Shown in pieces: positions 42,518 to 49,522 of a stretch of 64,000 nucleotides of DNA (its first letter is position 1; each line of letters starts with the position of its first letter). The translations under genes and the position numbers were made by a program. The stretch comes from Robertmurraya dakarensis (GTDB lineage: Bacteria; Bacillota; Bacilli; Bacillales; Cytobacillaceae). The notes below the pieces were generated by a model. That model searched no databases and was not told the DNA's origin. It saw only the letters and a list, made by a program, of their open reading frames with translations. The stretch is taken from assembly GCF_900156875.1 (NCBI RefSeq), contig NZ_LT707409.1, positions 2,703,057 through 2,767,056 on the forward strand. Reading direction: 5' to 3'.

Positions 42518-44470
42518 TCAATATAAATATTTGAGAAACCGATAAAGGATAAGGCTCCGAATTAAAATTTTAAATTGATCCGAGAATATAATATTTGGAT
42601 TATGGTCCTTACCGATATAATCTATTCCGTTTTGTATGACATCCCGATTTACGAATTCTGTCATCATTGAATCATTGGAAAGTCGCTTTAATTCCTCTAC
42701 AAAGGCACTCCAGCATGACCTCATTCTATGAACCGTATCAGCCCCCTGGATTCCACGAATCTGATGATTCAGCCTCACCTTATCTGGGAGGATATTTTTC
42801 GTTGCTCTTCTTAAAAATGATCGTTCCATTCCATTTTTAACATATTGCTCTTCGGGGATTGATAAGCAAAATTGAATCACACGCAAATCATTTGTTGGGT
42901 CTCGGTCCCATAGTGAATAACGTAAAGACAGCTTCGTTGTAGCAGTACCGCTTTTATTCCAAAAATAGAGTTGATTATAGTGCTTTCTTCTATACTGAGT
43001 GAAATCACCGCTAGACGTCCCTGATATATCAAAGTCATTTTCTAAAAGTCTGATAAACACTTTTGTCCTTTTTGCAAAGTCAGGATTGATAAAGGAAGGA
43101 AATTGATAGTCTGTCTCATTCCTTCTTGCCAGCATCTTATATAAATCAGGAAAAGCATTTCTAGCGACAATGGGAAGCATCACCTTTTTACCTGTACAAA
43201 AGTTTGTACAATATGATTCTAGTTCCTTATTAAGCCGTAATATCCTTAGCTTTCTTAAAAGTGAAGAATAGTAATCAATTGATAAACTCCTAGATCCCCA
43301 GGATATTGAATGGTTCCCTCTCGAGCCGTTTAGCAGGATTTTCACACCCTGTTTAGAAGCATGTTCATTAATCCCTTTAAGCCAAAAAGCATTTTCAAAA
43401 AATTTATACGGCATTTCCATAAGGTTTAGAAAATCATCTACTTCTGTAAATGGATCCTTACCAGTAAAATTCAGATAGTGATCCTTTATATTCCCTATAA
43501 ATTGAACTGTCTCTTTTATAAAAGGTCTTTCATCGGCTAAATAATATTTTGGGGTCCAATCAAAAAAGTCATCTTCTGGAATGTAGCTGTATGTATGTAA
43601 TAATTTATTCTCTTTTTGTAGGGCTTTGGCTGCAAAGCTGACAACCGTGCCTGAATCTAATCCGCCGCTTAAATGCGAGCCAACCTTGCCGTGGGTGCGT
43701 AATTTTTCACTAACTGACCGTTGAAAAACCTCATGAAAAGCCTCTTCGTATTCTTGATCAGACTTTAATTTCAATTCCCTATCAAGAGATAATTTCCAAT
43801 ATCGATGTAAATGGATATTTCCTTTTTCAATCGTAATAGTGTGCGCTGGCGGAAGTTGATAGATATTTTTGTATACGGTATGATTTACATCAGTAGATTC
43901 AACCATTGTGGGTATAGCTAGAAACTCTGCAAGCCACTCTTCATTTAACTTTTTTTCTACGTTTGGTAATTCAAATAAAGGTTCAATAGTAGTACAAAAA
44001 GCAAACCGTGACTGATCTTTATAATAGTAAAGCGTACGTGCACCAGAAAAGTCTCTAGCACCAAATAGGATTTGTTGATTTTCATCCCAGATCATAAAGC
44101 TAAAATCCCCGACTAGATAGTTAGGAGATTCTTTACCCCATTTCTCGTATGCTAGTAATATAAGTTCAGTATCTGTAATTGTTTCTCGTATAAATCGGGA
44201 AACTTGTAAACGTTCAAATATCTCATTTCGATTATCAATTATGGCATCAGCTGTAATAACTATTTTTTTATCATTAACATATAAAGGATTCTGTTCACCT
44301 ACAGATTCAGGGGTAATCCATTGGTTGTGACAGAGGAATAATAAGTAATCCTTTTGCCAAGTTTGAACATTATCTACTGGAATTTCCTCTAAAGCTTTGA
44401 TTACTTTATTAAAAAGTTCAATATTAACTGGTTCCTTGAGAATATTGTATATTCCAGTAATAGCCGCCAT
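42518..44470 (-). CDS. Lasso peptide cyclase 2 (asparagine synthetase-like)
   Basis: About 650-residue enzyme with an N-terminal glutaminase-like domain and a C-terminal PP-loop ATPase. SHLSGGLDSGTVVSFAA binds ATP; the enzyme adenylates the Asp9 side chain and forms the macrolactam. The N-terminus reads MAAITGIYN: the catalytic Cys2 of true asparagine synthetases is absent, as expected for lasso cyclases, which need no glutamine. I chose ATG at 44470 with AGAAGGAACG upstream, which equals the N-terminus of the paralogue. It is about half identical by eye to cyclase 1 and precedes precursor 2. Confidence 0.9.
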   Translation of the reverse strand: MAAITGIYNILKEPVNIELFNKVIKALEEIPVDNVQTWQKDYLLFLCHNQWITPESVGEQNPLYVNDKKIVITADAIIDNRNEIFERLQVSRFIRETITDTELILLAYEKWGKESPNYLVGDFSFMIWDENQQILFGARDFSGARTLYYYKDQSRFAFCTTIEPLFELPNVEKKLNEEWLAEFLAIPTMVESTDVNHTVYKNIYQLPPAHTITIEKGNIHLHRYWKLSLDRELKLKSDQEYEEAFHEVFQRSVSEKLRTHGKVGSHLSGGLDSGTVVSFAAKALQKENKLLHTYSYIPEDDFFDWTPKYYLADERPFIKETVQFIGNIKDHYLNFTGKDPFTEVDDFLNLMEMPYKFFENAFWLKGINEHASKQGVKILLNGSRGNHSISWGSRSLSIDYYSSLLRKLRILRLNKELESYCTNFCTGKKVMLPIVARNAFPDLYKMLARRNETDYQFPSFINPDFAKRTKVFIRLLENDFDISGTSSGDFTQYRRKHYNQLYFWNKSGTATTKLSLRYSLWDRDPTNDLRVIQFCLSIPEEQYVKNGMERSFLRRATKNILPDKVRLNHQIRGIQGADTVHRMRSCWSAFVEELKRLSNDSMMTEFVNRDVIQNGIDYIGKDHNPNIIFSDQFKILIRSLILYRFLKYLY

Positions 44471-44491
44471 GTCGTTCGTTCCTTCTTTCAA

Positions 44492-44681
44492 CTATCTTGT
44501 ATAAGTAATATAGTCATAAATTAAATTATTAGTTGTCCCTAACCAAATTGTGATTTAGAGTTTTGTTATCTGTAGAATTCCATTTTTTCCTAAATATGGT
44601 TTTACAAGCCCTTATACATGCTATCCTTGTATAAGGGCTATGTTTGTTAATTAAATTCGGTAAGCAATTTTTTGTCTACAC
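44492..44681 (-). other. Spacer between precursor 1 and cyclase 2 with a terminator-like hairpin
   Basis: About 190 bases without a gene. Near 44607-44640 the minus strand reads TAGCCCTTATACAAGG...CCTTATACAAGGGCTTG-like repeats: CAAGCCCTTATACA and TGTATAAGGGCTA are inverted copies (44606-44640), a good stem that could end or attenuate the first cyclase-precursor transcript so that precursor 1 is more abundant than downstream enzymes. Confidence 0.55.
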
Positions 44682-44816
44682 TTAACTATGAAATGTTAAA
44701 TCACCTCTGTCGGTTTCAGCAGGAAATTCTGCATCTGTTCTGTCTCCATATTTTCCAAGCAATGTCATTTTTACCTCGAGTACTTCTAAAATAGGTTTTT
44801 CCCATTCCTTTTTCAC
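44682..44816 (-). CDS. Lasso peptide precursor 1 (44 residues)
   Basis: GTG start at 44816, immediately after the TAA stop of cyclase 1 (44817-44819), with GGAGGTG overlapping the cyclase end, so translation is coupled. Leader of 19 residues, MKKEWEKPILEVLEVKMTL, with W-x-x-P-x-L-E-V-L and Thr at -2. The predicted core is 25 residues: it starts LGKYGDRTD (ring Leu1-Asp9), continues AEFPAETDRG and ends LTFHS with a C-terminal Ser like paeninodin. All features of a class II, Asp9-type lasso precursor with a phosphorylatable end. Confidence 0.9.
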   Translation of the reverse strand: MKKEWEKPILEVLEVKMTLLGKYGDRTDAEFPAETDRGDLTFHS

Positions 44817-46772
44817 TTAATCACCTCCTTCATTTATTTTATTAATAAATCGGTATACAATTAGGCTTCGCATTAATGTTCTATAATCTGGGTCTGTGTC
44901 AAGTGAGACTTGAGGTCCCTTTTCACCTTTTGCAATAGCTTCTCGTAATATTTTTTTATCTAGAAAATCTAAAATTCTAGTATCAGTACTAAGTATTTTT
45001 AACTCTTCTATAAATTTGTCCCATTGAGAAGCCATTCTATGGACCCAATCAGTCCCCTGTACTCCACGAATTCGTTGATTGAGCCTGACCGTATCAGGTA
45101 AATATGTTTCAGTAGCACGTCGGACAAGAGCACGATCCACTCCATTCTGAACATATTGTTCTTCCGGTATCGACAAACAAAAACGCACTACGCGGAGATC
45201 ATTTGTGGGATCACGCTTCCACATTGAATGCCGTAAGGATAGTTTTGTAATAAGGGTATTACCAGTATTCCAAGGAAATATATTATTACCTATAAGATTT
45301 TTTCTTTCGTCAAAAATATTGGCTGCGGTAATCCATCCTGTGTCGTTAACTCCATATTTTTCAAGTTTTTCATAGATTGAAGTCCTTTTTGCAAATCCCT
45401 TATTTATAAGAGCAGGAAGATAATATCCTGTTTTTTTTTGTGGAATTTTACGAATAACTGGAAATGCTAACTTTACAACTGTAGGCAACCTTCTTAGCCT
45501 AGCACCTCCTGTCTTAATAGAATATTGATTTAATTCTTGCAATAGTTTAAACCACTTTAATCGTCTTAACAGCTTTGCATAATAGTCTAGAGCAGACCCC
45601 CAAGAAATAGTAAAATTTCCTCTATCCCCATTTAGGAGTACTCCAATTCCTTCCACCTCAGCACATTCAAACACGCCTTTTAGCCAAAACGAATTTTCAA
45701 AAAATTTATACGGCATTTCCATAGCTTCAAGCATATCGTCGATTTCCGTATAAGAACTTTTCCCTTCAAAATCTAGATAGTGATCGTTTATTCCTCCAGT
45801 ATATTGAACAGTTGATTTAATGAACGGTCTCTCGTCAGCTAATAAGTGCTTTGGAGTAAAATCAACAAAATCCTCCGGAGGAATATAACTAAAGGTGTGC
45901 AATATTTTATTTTGCTTTTTCAAGGTTCTTGCTGCAAATCCAACGACTGCGCCAGAATCTAGACCTCCACTCAACTGAGATCCAACATTCTTAAATGTAC
46001 GAAGTCTTGAATCAACAGCCTCCTGAAAAACTTCTTGAAATGCTTCAACATACTCTTCATTAGAACTGAGTTTTAAACGTTCACCTGTAAAAAAAGAGCC
46101 ATATCTATTTAATTTTATTTTCCCTTTTGAAATTGTGATGCTATGTGCCGGTGGAACCTGGTCAATATTTTTATATGGAGTTGTTCTGGCATCTACTGTA
46201 TCGATAGTTCCCGTAATAGCCAAGTATTCTGCGAGCCATTCCTCATTTAGTTTTTTCTTAACATAGGATAAAGACAACAATGGAGCAAGTGTAGTACAGA
46301 AAGAAAATCGCCCGTTGTCCATGTAATAATAAAGTGTCCGATAACCAGACAGATCCCTTGCCCCAAATAGCTTTTGTTCTCTCTCATCCCATATCATAAA
46401 AGCAAAATCCCCAACCAAAAACTTCGGTGAGTCTTCTCCCCATTTATGATAAGCTAGAAGAATTAACTGACTGTCCGTGATTTGTTTTCTGTCTTCTTTA
46501 TGTATCTGTAATTTTTCAAACAGTTCTTCTCTATTATCAATAATGGCATCAGCTGTTATGGCTAATTGTCTCTGATAATCATAAAAAGGAAGCTGCTCAC
46601 CAATTGATTCTGGTGTAATCCATTGTGCATGGCAGCCAAGAAAAACATGATCCTTTTGCCATGTTTGTACATCATCAGCTGGAAACTTACTGAGTGCTTT
46701 CATGATTCCTCTACTATATTCAATTGAAATAGGTTCCTTGTTAAAATGAACAATTCCTGCGATTGCACTCAT
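44817..46772 (-). CDS. Lasso peptide cyclase 1 (asparagine synthetase-like)
   Basis: About 651-residue cyclase, first gene of the lasso cluster. N-terminal MSAIAGIVHFN lacks the catalytic Cys2, so the glutaminase domain is inactive; the PP-loop SQLSGGLDSGAVVGFAA is intact. ATG at 46772 has AGGAGGAAAAG before it, whereas the longer frame at 46790 begins inside that region. Its C-terminus ends INEGGD with the stop directly joined to the precursor 1 start. A paralogue (cyclase 2) is next in the cluster; the sequences differ enough to suggest specialised substrates. Confidence 0.9.
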   Translation of the reverse strand: MSAIAGIVHFNKEPISIEYSRGIMKALSKFPADDVQTWQKDHVFLGCHAQWITPESIGEQLPFYDYQRQLAITADAIIDNREELFEKLQIHKEDRKQITDSQLILLAYHKWGEDSPKFLVGDFAFMIWDEREQKLFGARDLSGYRTLYYYMDNGRFSFCTTLAPLLSLSYVKKKLNEEWLAEYLAITGTIDTVDARTTPYKNIDQVPPAHSITISKGKIKLNRYGSFFTGERLKLSSNEEYVEAFQEVFQEAVDSRLRTFKNVGSQLSGGLDSGAVVGFAARTLKKQNKILHTFSYIPPEDFVDFTPKHLLADERPFIKSTVQYTGGINDHYLDFEGKSSYTEIDDMLEAMEMPYKFFENSFWLKGVFECAEVEGIGVLLNGDRGNFTISWGSALDYYAKLLRRLKWFKLLQELNQYSIKTGGARLRRLPTVVKLAFPVIRKIPQKKTGYYLPALINKGFAKRTSIYEKLEKYGVNDTGWITAANIFDERKNLIGNNIFPWNTGNTLITKLSLRHSMWKRDPTNDLRVVRFCLSIPEEQYVQNGVDRALVRRATETYLPDTVRLNQRIRGVQGTDWVHRMASQWDKFIEELKILSTDTRILDFLDKKILREAIAKGEKGPQVSLDTDPDYRTLMRSLIVYRFINKINEGGD

Positions 46773-46792
46773 TCTTTTCCTCCTGCCCAAAT

Positions 46793-46808
46793 GTTCCTAA
46801 TAAAGAAC
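46793..46808. promoter_or_regulatory. SinR-like palindrome near the lasso cluster start
   Basis: GTTCCTAATAAAGAAC, a near-palindrome with GTTC and AAAGAAC ends, 20 bases before the cyclase 1 start codon and just upstream of its ribosome-binding site. Confidence 0.6.
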
Positions 46809-46872
46809 AAAAACTATAAAAAAATAAACTAAAGCTAATTACCTATTGAAAATCCTTTATAAATCACATTGA

Positions 46873-46928
46873 GTTCATTATAAAGAACAATATATTCTTA
46901 ATTTACCATGGCTTCTACAAGCTGTCAA
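46873..46928 (-). promoter_or_regulatory. Lasso cluster promoter with a SinR-like palindrome
   Basis: On the minus strand TTGACA (46923-46928), 17 bases, then TAAATT (46900-46905). About 10 bases after the -10 comes GTTCTTTATAATGAAC (46873-46888), matching the eps operator at 15 of 16 positions of the ideal palindrome. Its place at the start of transcription suits repression. Confidence 0.72.
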
Positions 46929-47310
46929 TCAAATCTTAGATTGTCATTTTATATAACGAATGTATATACAAGTAAAAGCTTTTCATCTATTAGTTATAAT
47001 CCTTTAGCACCAATAAATATGCTTTTATGCCACTTATTATAACAACGCTATAGCTAGAAACCTAGATAATTCTTATATAATTTTTCAACAACTTCTACCA
47101 TTTTTTGAGTTTTGCAAAATGAATTATTATACGACTTCTGCCAGAAGTGCACGAGAAAAAACATTTTAACAAAATAACTTTTGGGATATCTGTCTACTTT
47201 TGTCGGAATTAGTATTAATTTTTAGATAATTTTGGTATTTTTTCCAAAACCACAAAGTAGTATAATTTAACTACACGATAATAGTGAAAATTAAAAAAAT
47301 ACAAACTACT
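46929..47310. other. AT-rich divergent regulatory region
   Basis: About 380 bases between the lasso promoter and the c-di-GMP aptamer hold no gene. A perfect TATAAT (47261-47266) on the plus strand, with only a T-rich -35 region, is the likely start of the riboswitch-sinI transcript. The rest is AT-rich with no repeat I can name. Confidence 0.55.
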
Positions 47311-47391
47311 GACAAAGGCAAACTTGCTGAAAGGTGAGGACGCAAAGTTACAGATCTAAGGTGCGAGGGTGCTAGGATGGCTGTGCTGCCA
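47311..47391 (+). ncRNA. Cyclic-di-GMP-I (GEMM-I) riboswitch
   Basis: Class I c-di-GMP aptamer: ACAAAGGCAAAC opens it, CTTGCT-GAAA-GGTGAG forms the first hairpin with its GNRA tetraloop, then the near-invariant GGACGCAAAG, then ATCTAAGG and the second arm ending GGATGGCTGTGCTGCC. These blocks in this order are the GEMM-I consensus. It ends only four bases before the AGGAGG of the sinI-like gene and no terminator intervenes, so control of ribosome access is more likely than control of transcription (inference). Direction of the response cannot be read from the sequence. Confidence 0.92.
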
Positions 47392-47408
47392 CATAGGAGG
47401 TAAAAAGG

Positions 47409-47573
47409 GTGGCAAATTTTGAGCAACTGGACCAAGAATGGATTGAATTAATGAAAGAAGCAAGAGACTTAGGCATATCGATTCAAGAGGTAAAAGACTA
47501 TTTTCAAAGAAACAGCGCTAAGCTGACAGAAAAAGAGGAAGCACTGCCTACCATTCGACTTCTCCCTTCATAA
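47409..47573 (+). CDS. sinI: SinI-like antirepressor
   Basis: 54-residue protein starting at GTG with AGGAGGT eight bases upstream. FEQLDQEWIELMKEARDLGISIQEVKDYF is the SinI domain; B. subtilis SinI has LDQEWVELMVEAKEANIS in the same place. A short C-terminal tail LPTIRLLPS follows. SinI binds SinR and breaks its DNA-bound tetramers, releasing matrix genes. It is not next to sinR here but 32 kb away, downstream of a c-di-GMP aptamer. It is too short to appear in a longer-frame survey. Followed by a small terminator. Confidence 0.88.
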   Translation: MANFEQLDQEWIELMKEARDLGISIQEVKDYFQRNSAKLTEKEEALPTIRLLPS

Positions 47574-47581
47574 AACTTCAA

Positions 47582-47604
47582 TACCCTAGAAAGGGTTATT
47601 TTTA
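47582..47604 (+). terminator. Terminator after the sinI-like gene
   Basis: ACCCT and AGGGT pair around AGAA, followed by TATTTTTA. The stem is short, so some read-through toward the K+ channel gene is possible. Confidence 0.5.
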
Positions 47605-47693
47605 TCACCAGTAAATTTAGCATTCCTTCGTTTAGCCTCCCCCACAAATGACCAAGATGGTAATAGAAATTTTAAGTCTTGGAGTGAGAGGCC

Positions 47694-48689
47694 ATGTCGC
47701 ACCATTTTTATCATATTTTTGCACGTCTGCCGATGTTTTTTCGAATATTGTTGATGGCCTTAACAGTCATTCTAACTCTCGGTATCATCGTTACGTTTAT
47801 TGAACCAGAAACGTTTCACACCATTTTCGACGGAATCTGGTGGGCAATTATCACGGCGTCTACCGTTGGGTACGGAGATATTGTACCGCAAACGACAGCT
47901 GGGAAAATTACAGGGATCGTGCTGATTTTTTTCGGAGCTGGCTTTCTCTCAGCTTATCTTATTTCACTTGCGACATCAGCGGTGACAAGACAGACTGATT
48001 TTCTGGAGGGAAAAGTGGCGTTTAAAGGAAAAGATCATATTGTCATTATCGGCTGGAATGAGCGATCCCGTGAAGTTATACATAAATTCTTAGAATTCCA
48101 TTACAAAGGATCGATTGTCTTAATTGACGAGACGTTGAAAAAGAACCCTTTCTCTGATTACCATGTGCAATTTATTCAGGGAAGATCCCATACCGATCAG
48201 ACCCTGTTGAAGGCTAATATTGAGGATGCTTCAAAGGTGCTCATTACAGCTGATCAAAATCGTGATGAATTGCAGGCAGATATGAATACGATTCTTACCT
48301 TGCTAGCCATTAAAGGCTGTAACAACACGGTTCCTTGTGTCGTTGAGGTGCTTACTGCGGAGCAAGCCGCAAATGCGAAAAGAGCGGGTGCGGATATTGT
48401 CATTCAATCGAATAACATAACAAGTTCGGTTATGTTGAACAGCTTAAAAACTGAGGGCCGTGTAGAATCACTGCTGAGTTTGCTTGAGCAATTAGATGGA
48501 AGCAGAATTGTTTCCCGTTCTTCAGAACCATTTATCAACAAGAAGTTTAACGATGCCAGTAAGATTTTATTGGAGGAAGACTCGATTTTATTAGGGATAA
48601 AAAGAGGAGCAAACACGACTGTGAATCCTCCCCCAGATTTTATCATTAAAGATCACGATGTACTTATCGTCATCACACCTGCATCATAG
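47694..48689 (+). CDS. yugO: YugO-like potassium channel with TrkA-N/RCK domain
   Basis: 331-residue K+ channel: two membrane helices around the pore with selectivity filter STVGYGDIVP (TVGYGD at 57-62), then a cytoplasmic RCK/TrkA-N domain (HIVIIGWNERSREVIHKFL) and a RCK-C part. B. subtilis YugO has the same layout and carries electrical signals in biofilms. GGAGTGAGAGGCC precedes ATG. It follows the sinI-like gene by 120 bases on the same strand; the next gene, yugN, is convergent, as in the B. subtilis neighbourhood. No MstX-like gene precedes it. Confidence 0.9.
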   Translation: MSHHFYHIFARLPMFFRILLMALTVILTLGIIVTFIEPETFHTIFDGIWWAIITASTVGYGDIVPQTTAGKITGIVLIFFGAGFLSAYLISLATSAVTRQTDFLEGKVAFKGKDHIVIIGWNERSREVIHKFLEFHYKGSIVLIDETLKKNPFSDYHVQFIQGRSHTDQTLLKANIEDASKVLITADQNRDELQADMNTILTLLAIKGCNNTVPCVVEVLTAEQAANAKRAGADIVIQSNNITSSVMLNSLKTEGRVESLLSLLEQLDGSRIVSRSSEPFINKKFNDASKILLEEDSILLGIKRGANTTVNPPPDFIIKDHDVLIVITPAS

Positions 48690-49088
48690 CTATTCATTTA
48701 ACAATGTTACTTCAAGCTCGGACACTAACGCTTTCCCTGCGTCAATATATTGATAAGGAACTTCTGCGTCCTTGTCGATTGGTTCCTGGAACTGGTTAAG
48801 GGTACCGGCATCGTCGACCTCTTCGTCTATGCCTACCTCGTACACATGAGAGAGTAAGAAAGGACGCCCGAGCTCTACGGTACAGTTTCTAGAATCGAGC
48901 TGACCATCAACCGCCCGAAATGGCAACCGTACAAACTGGTAACCATTTTCATCGTTTAACTTGTAATCGAAATAACCGTGATCGTAGTCCCAATTACCTC
49001 CAATCGAATAACCAAGCGGTTTCAAGTACTGTTCGAGCTTATACAAATCAAATTGTCTGCCTTCTACTTTTGAAGGAATCTCAATCAT
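48690..49088 (-). CDS. yugN: YugN family protein
   Basis: About 132-residue soluble protein with the YugN pattern: LDQYLKPLGYSIGGNWDYDHGYFDYKL-like LEQYLKPLGYSIGGNWDYDHG, then YQFVRLPFRAVDG and LGRPFLLSHVYEVG. Function is unknown. ATG at 49088 is preferred, with AAAGGGG upstream; the frame extends back to a TTG at 49106 that overlaps the binding site. Its stop is adjacent to the stop of the convergent channel gene. Its place next to yugO and pgi is the B. subtilis order. Confidence 0.88.
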   Translation of the reverse strand: MIEIPSKVEGRQFDLYKLEQYLKPLGYSIGGNWDYDHGYFDYKLNDENGYQFVRLPFRAVDGQLDSRNCTVELGRPFLLSHVYEVGIDEEVDDAGTLNQFQEPIDKDAEVPYQYIDAGKALVSELEVTLLNE

Positions 49089-49193
49089 GACAGCAACCCC
49101 TTTCAAGCTTTTGGCTTAGTTTCCCCCAAAAAAAGAGTGTTAGTCTTTAAAAAGTAACGGGTTCGAAAATACAGGTTAAATAACTTACAAAAA

Positions 49194-49222
49194 GCATGGC
49201 AAGAAAAATCTGCCATGCCTTT
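49194..49222. terminator. Hairpin GCATGGCA/TGCCATGC with T-runs
   Basis: Perfect eight-base-pair stem with a nine-base loop, followed by CTTTT on the plus strand and TTTTTG on the minus strand. It lies upstream of yugN with no obvious gene to end, so it may be an orphan terminator or a repeat remnant. Confidence 0.5.
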
Positions 49223-49269
49223 TAGGCGTAGAATTTACCGTTAAAGTATAGTGGGGAGGCTTAATAGGC

Positions 49270-49413
49270 AGAAATAAATGGAGAAATTCCGCTTATCCTT
49301 TCTAATTAAGGTAAAATCCAATGATTTGGACCATATAACGGGAAAATTTGCCCTTATTGTTAAGGAAATATCGGTATTTCCCAAAATAAGCGGAATTCTT
49401 CCGCTTATTTTTC
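49270..49413. repeat. Palindromic TCCGCTTAT repeat block
   Basis: Non-coding block with ATTCCGCTTATCC at about 49286-49298 and, 90 bases on, AATAAGCGGAA-TTC-TTCCGCTTATT (49385-49409). The latter is an eleven-base-pair stem with a three-base loop and a following T-run. The three copies of the same core, two inverted, suggest a small interspersed element like those known in Bacillus genomes. No coding potential. Confidence 0.5.
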
Positions 49414-49459
49414 AAACACGATTAGATTTTAATTTGTCCAAAACATTGATACAGAAATA

Positions 49460-49484
49460 GGGTGAGAAAATCACTTTCTCACCC
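49460..49484 (-). terminator. Terminator of pgi
   Basis: GGGTGAGAAA and TTTCTCACCC form a perfect ten-base-pair stem around five bases, 39 bases after the pgi stop. The T-run is weak (CCCTATTT). Confidence 0.6.
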
Positions 49485-49522
49485 CATTTGCAAGTACTTA
49501 TTTCTTCAAAAAGACAAACAAA

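Noticed and set aside
44817-46772. True asparagine synthetase
   Set aside because: The catalytic Cys2 is missing and the gene adjoins lasso precursor, RRE, protease and kinase genes, so a lasso cyclase is the better call. The same holds for the second copy at 42518-44470.
47311-47391. Other riboswitch classes for the structured leader
   Set aside because: The GGACGCAAAG block with GGCAAAC and a GAAA loop is specific to class I c-di-GMP aptamers.
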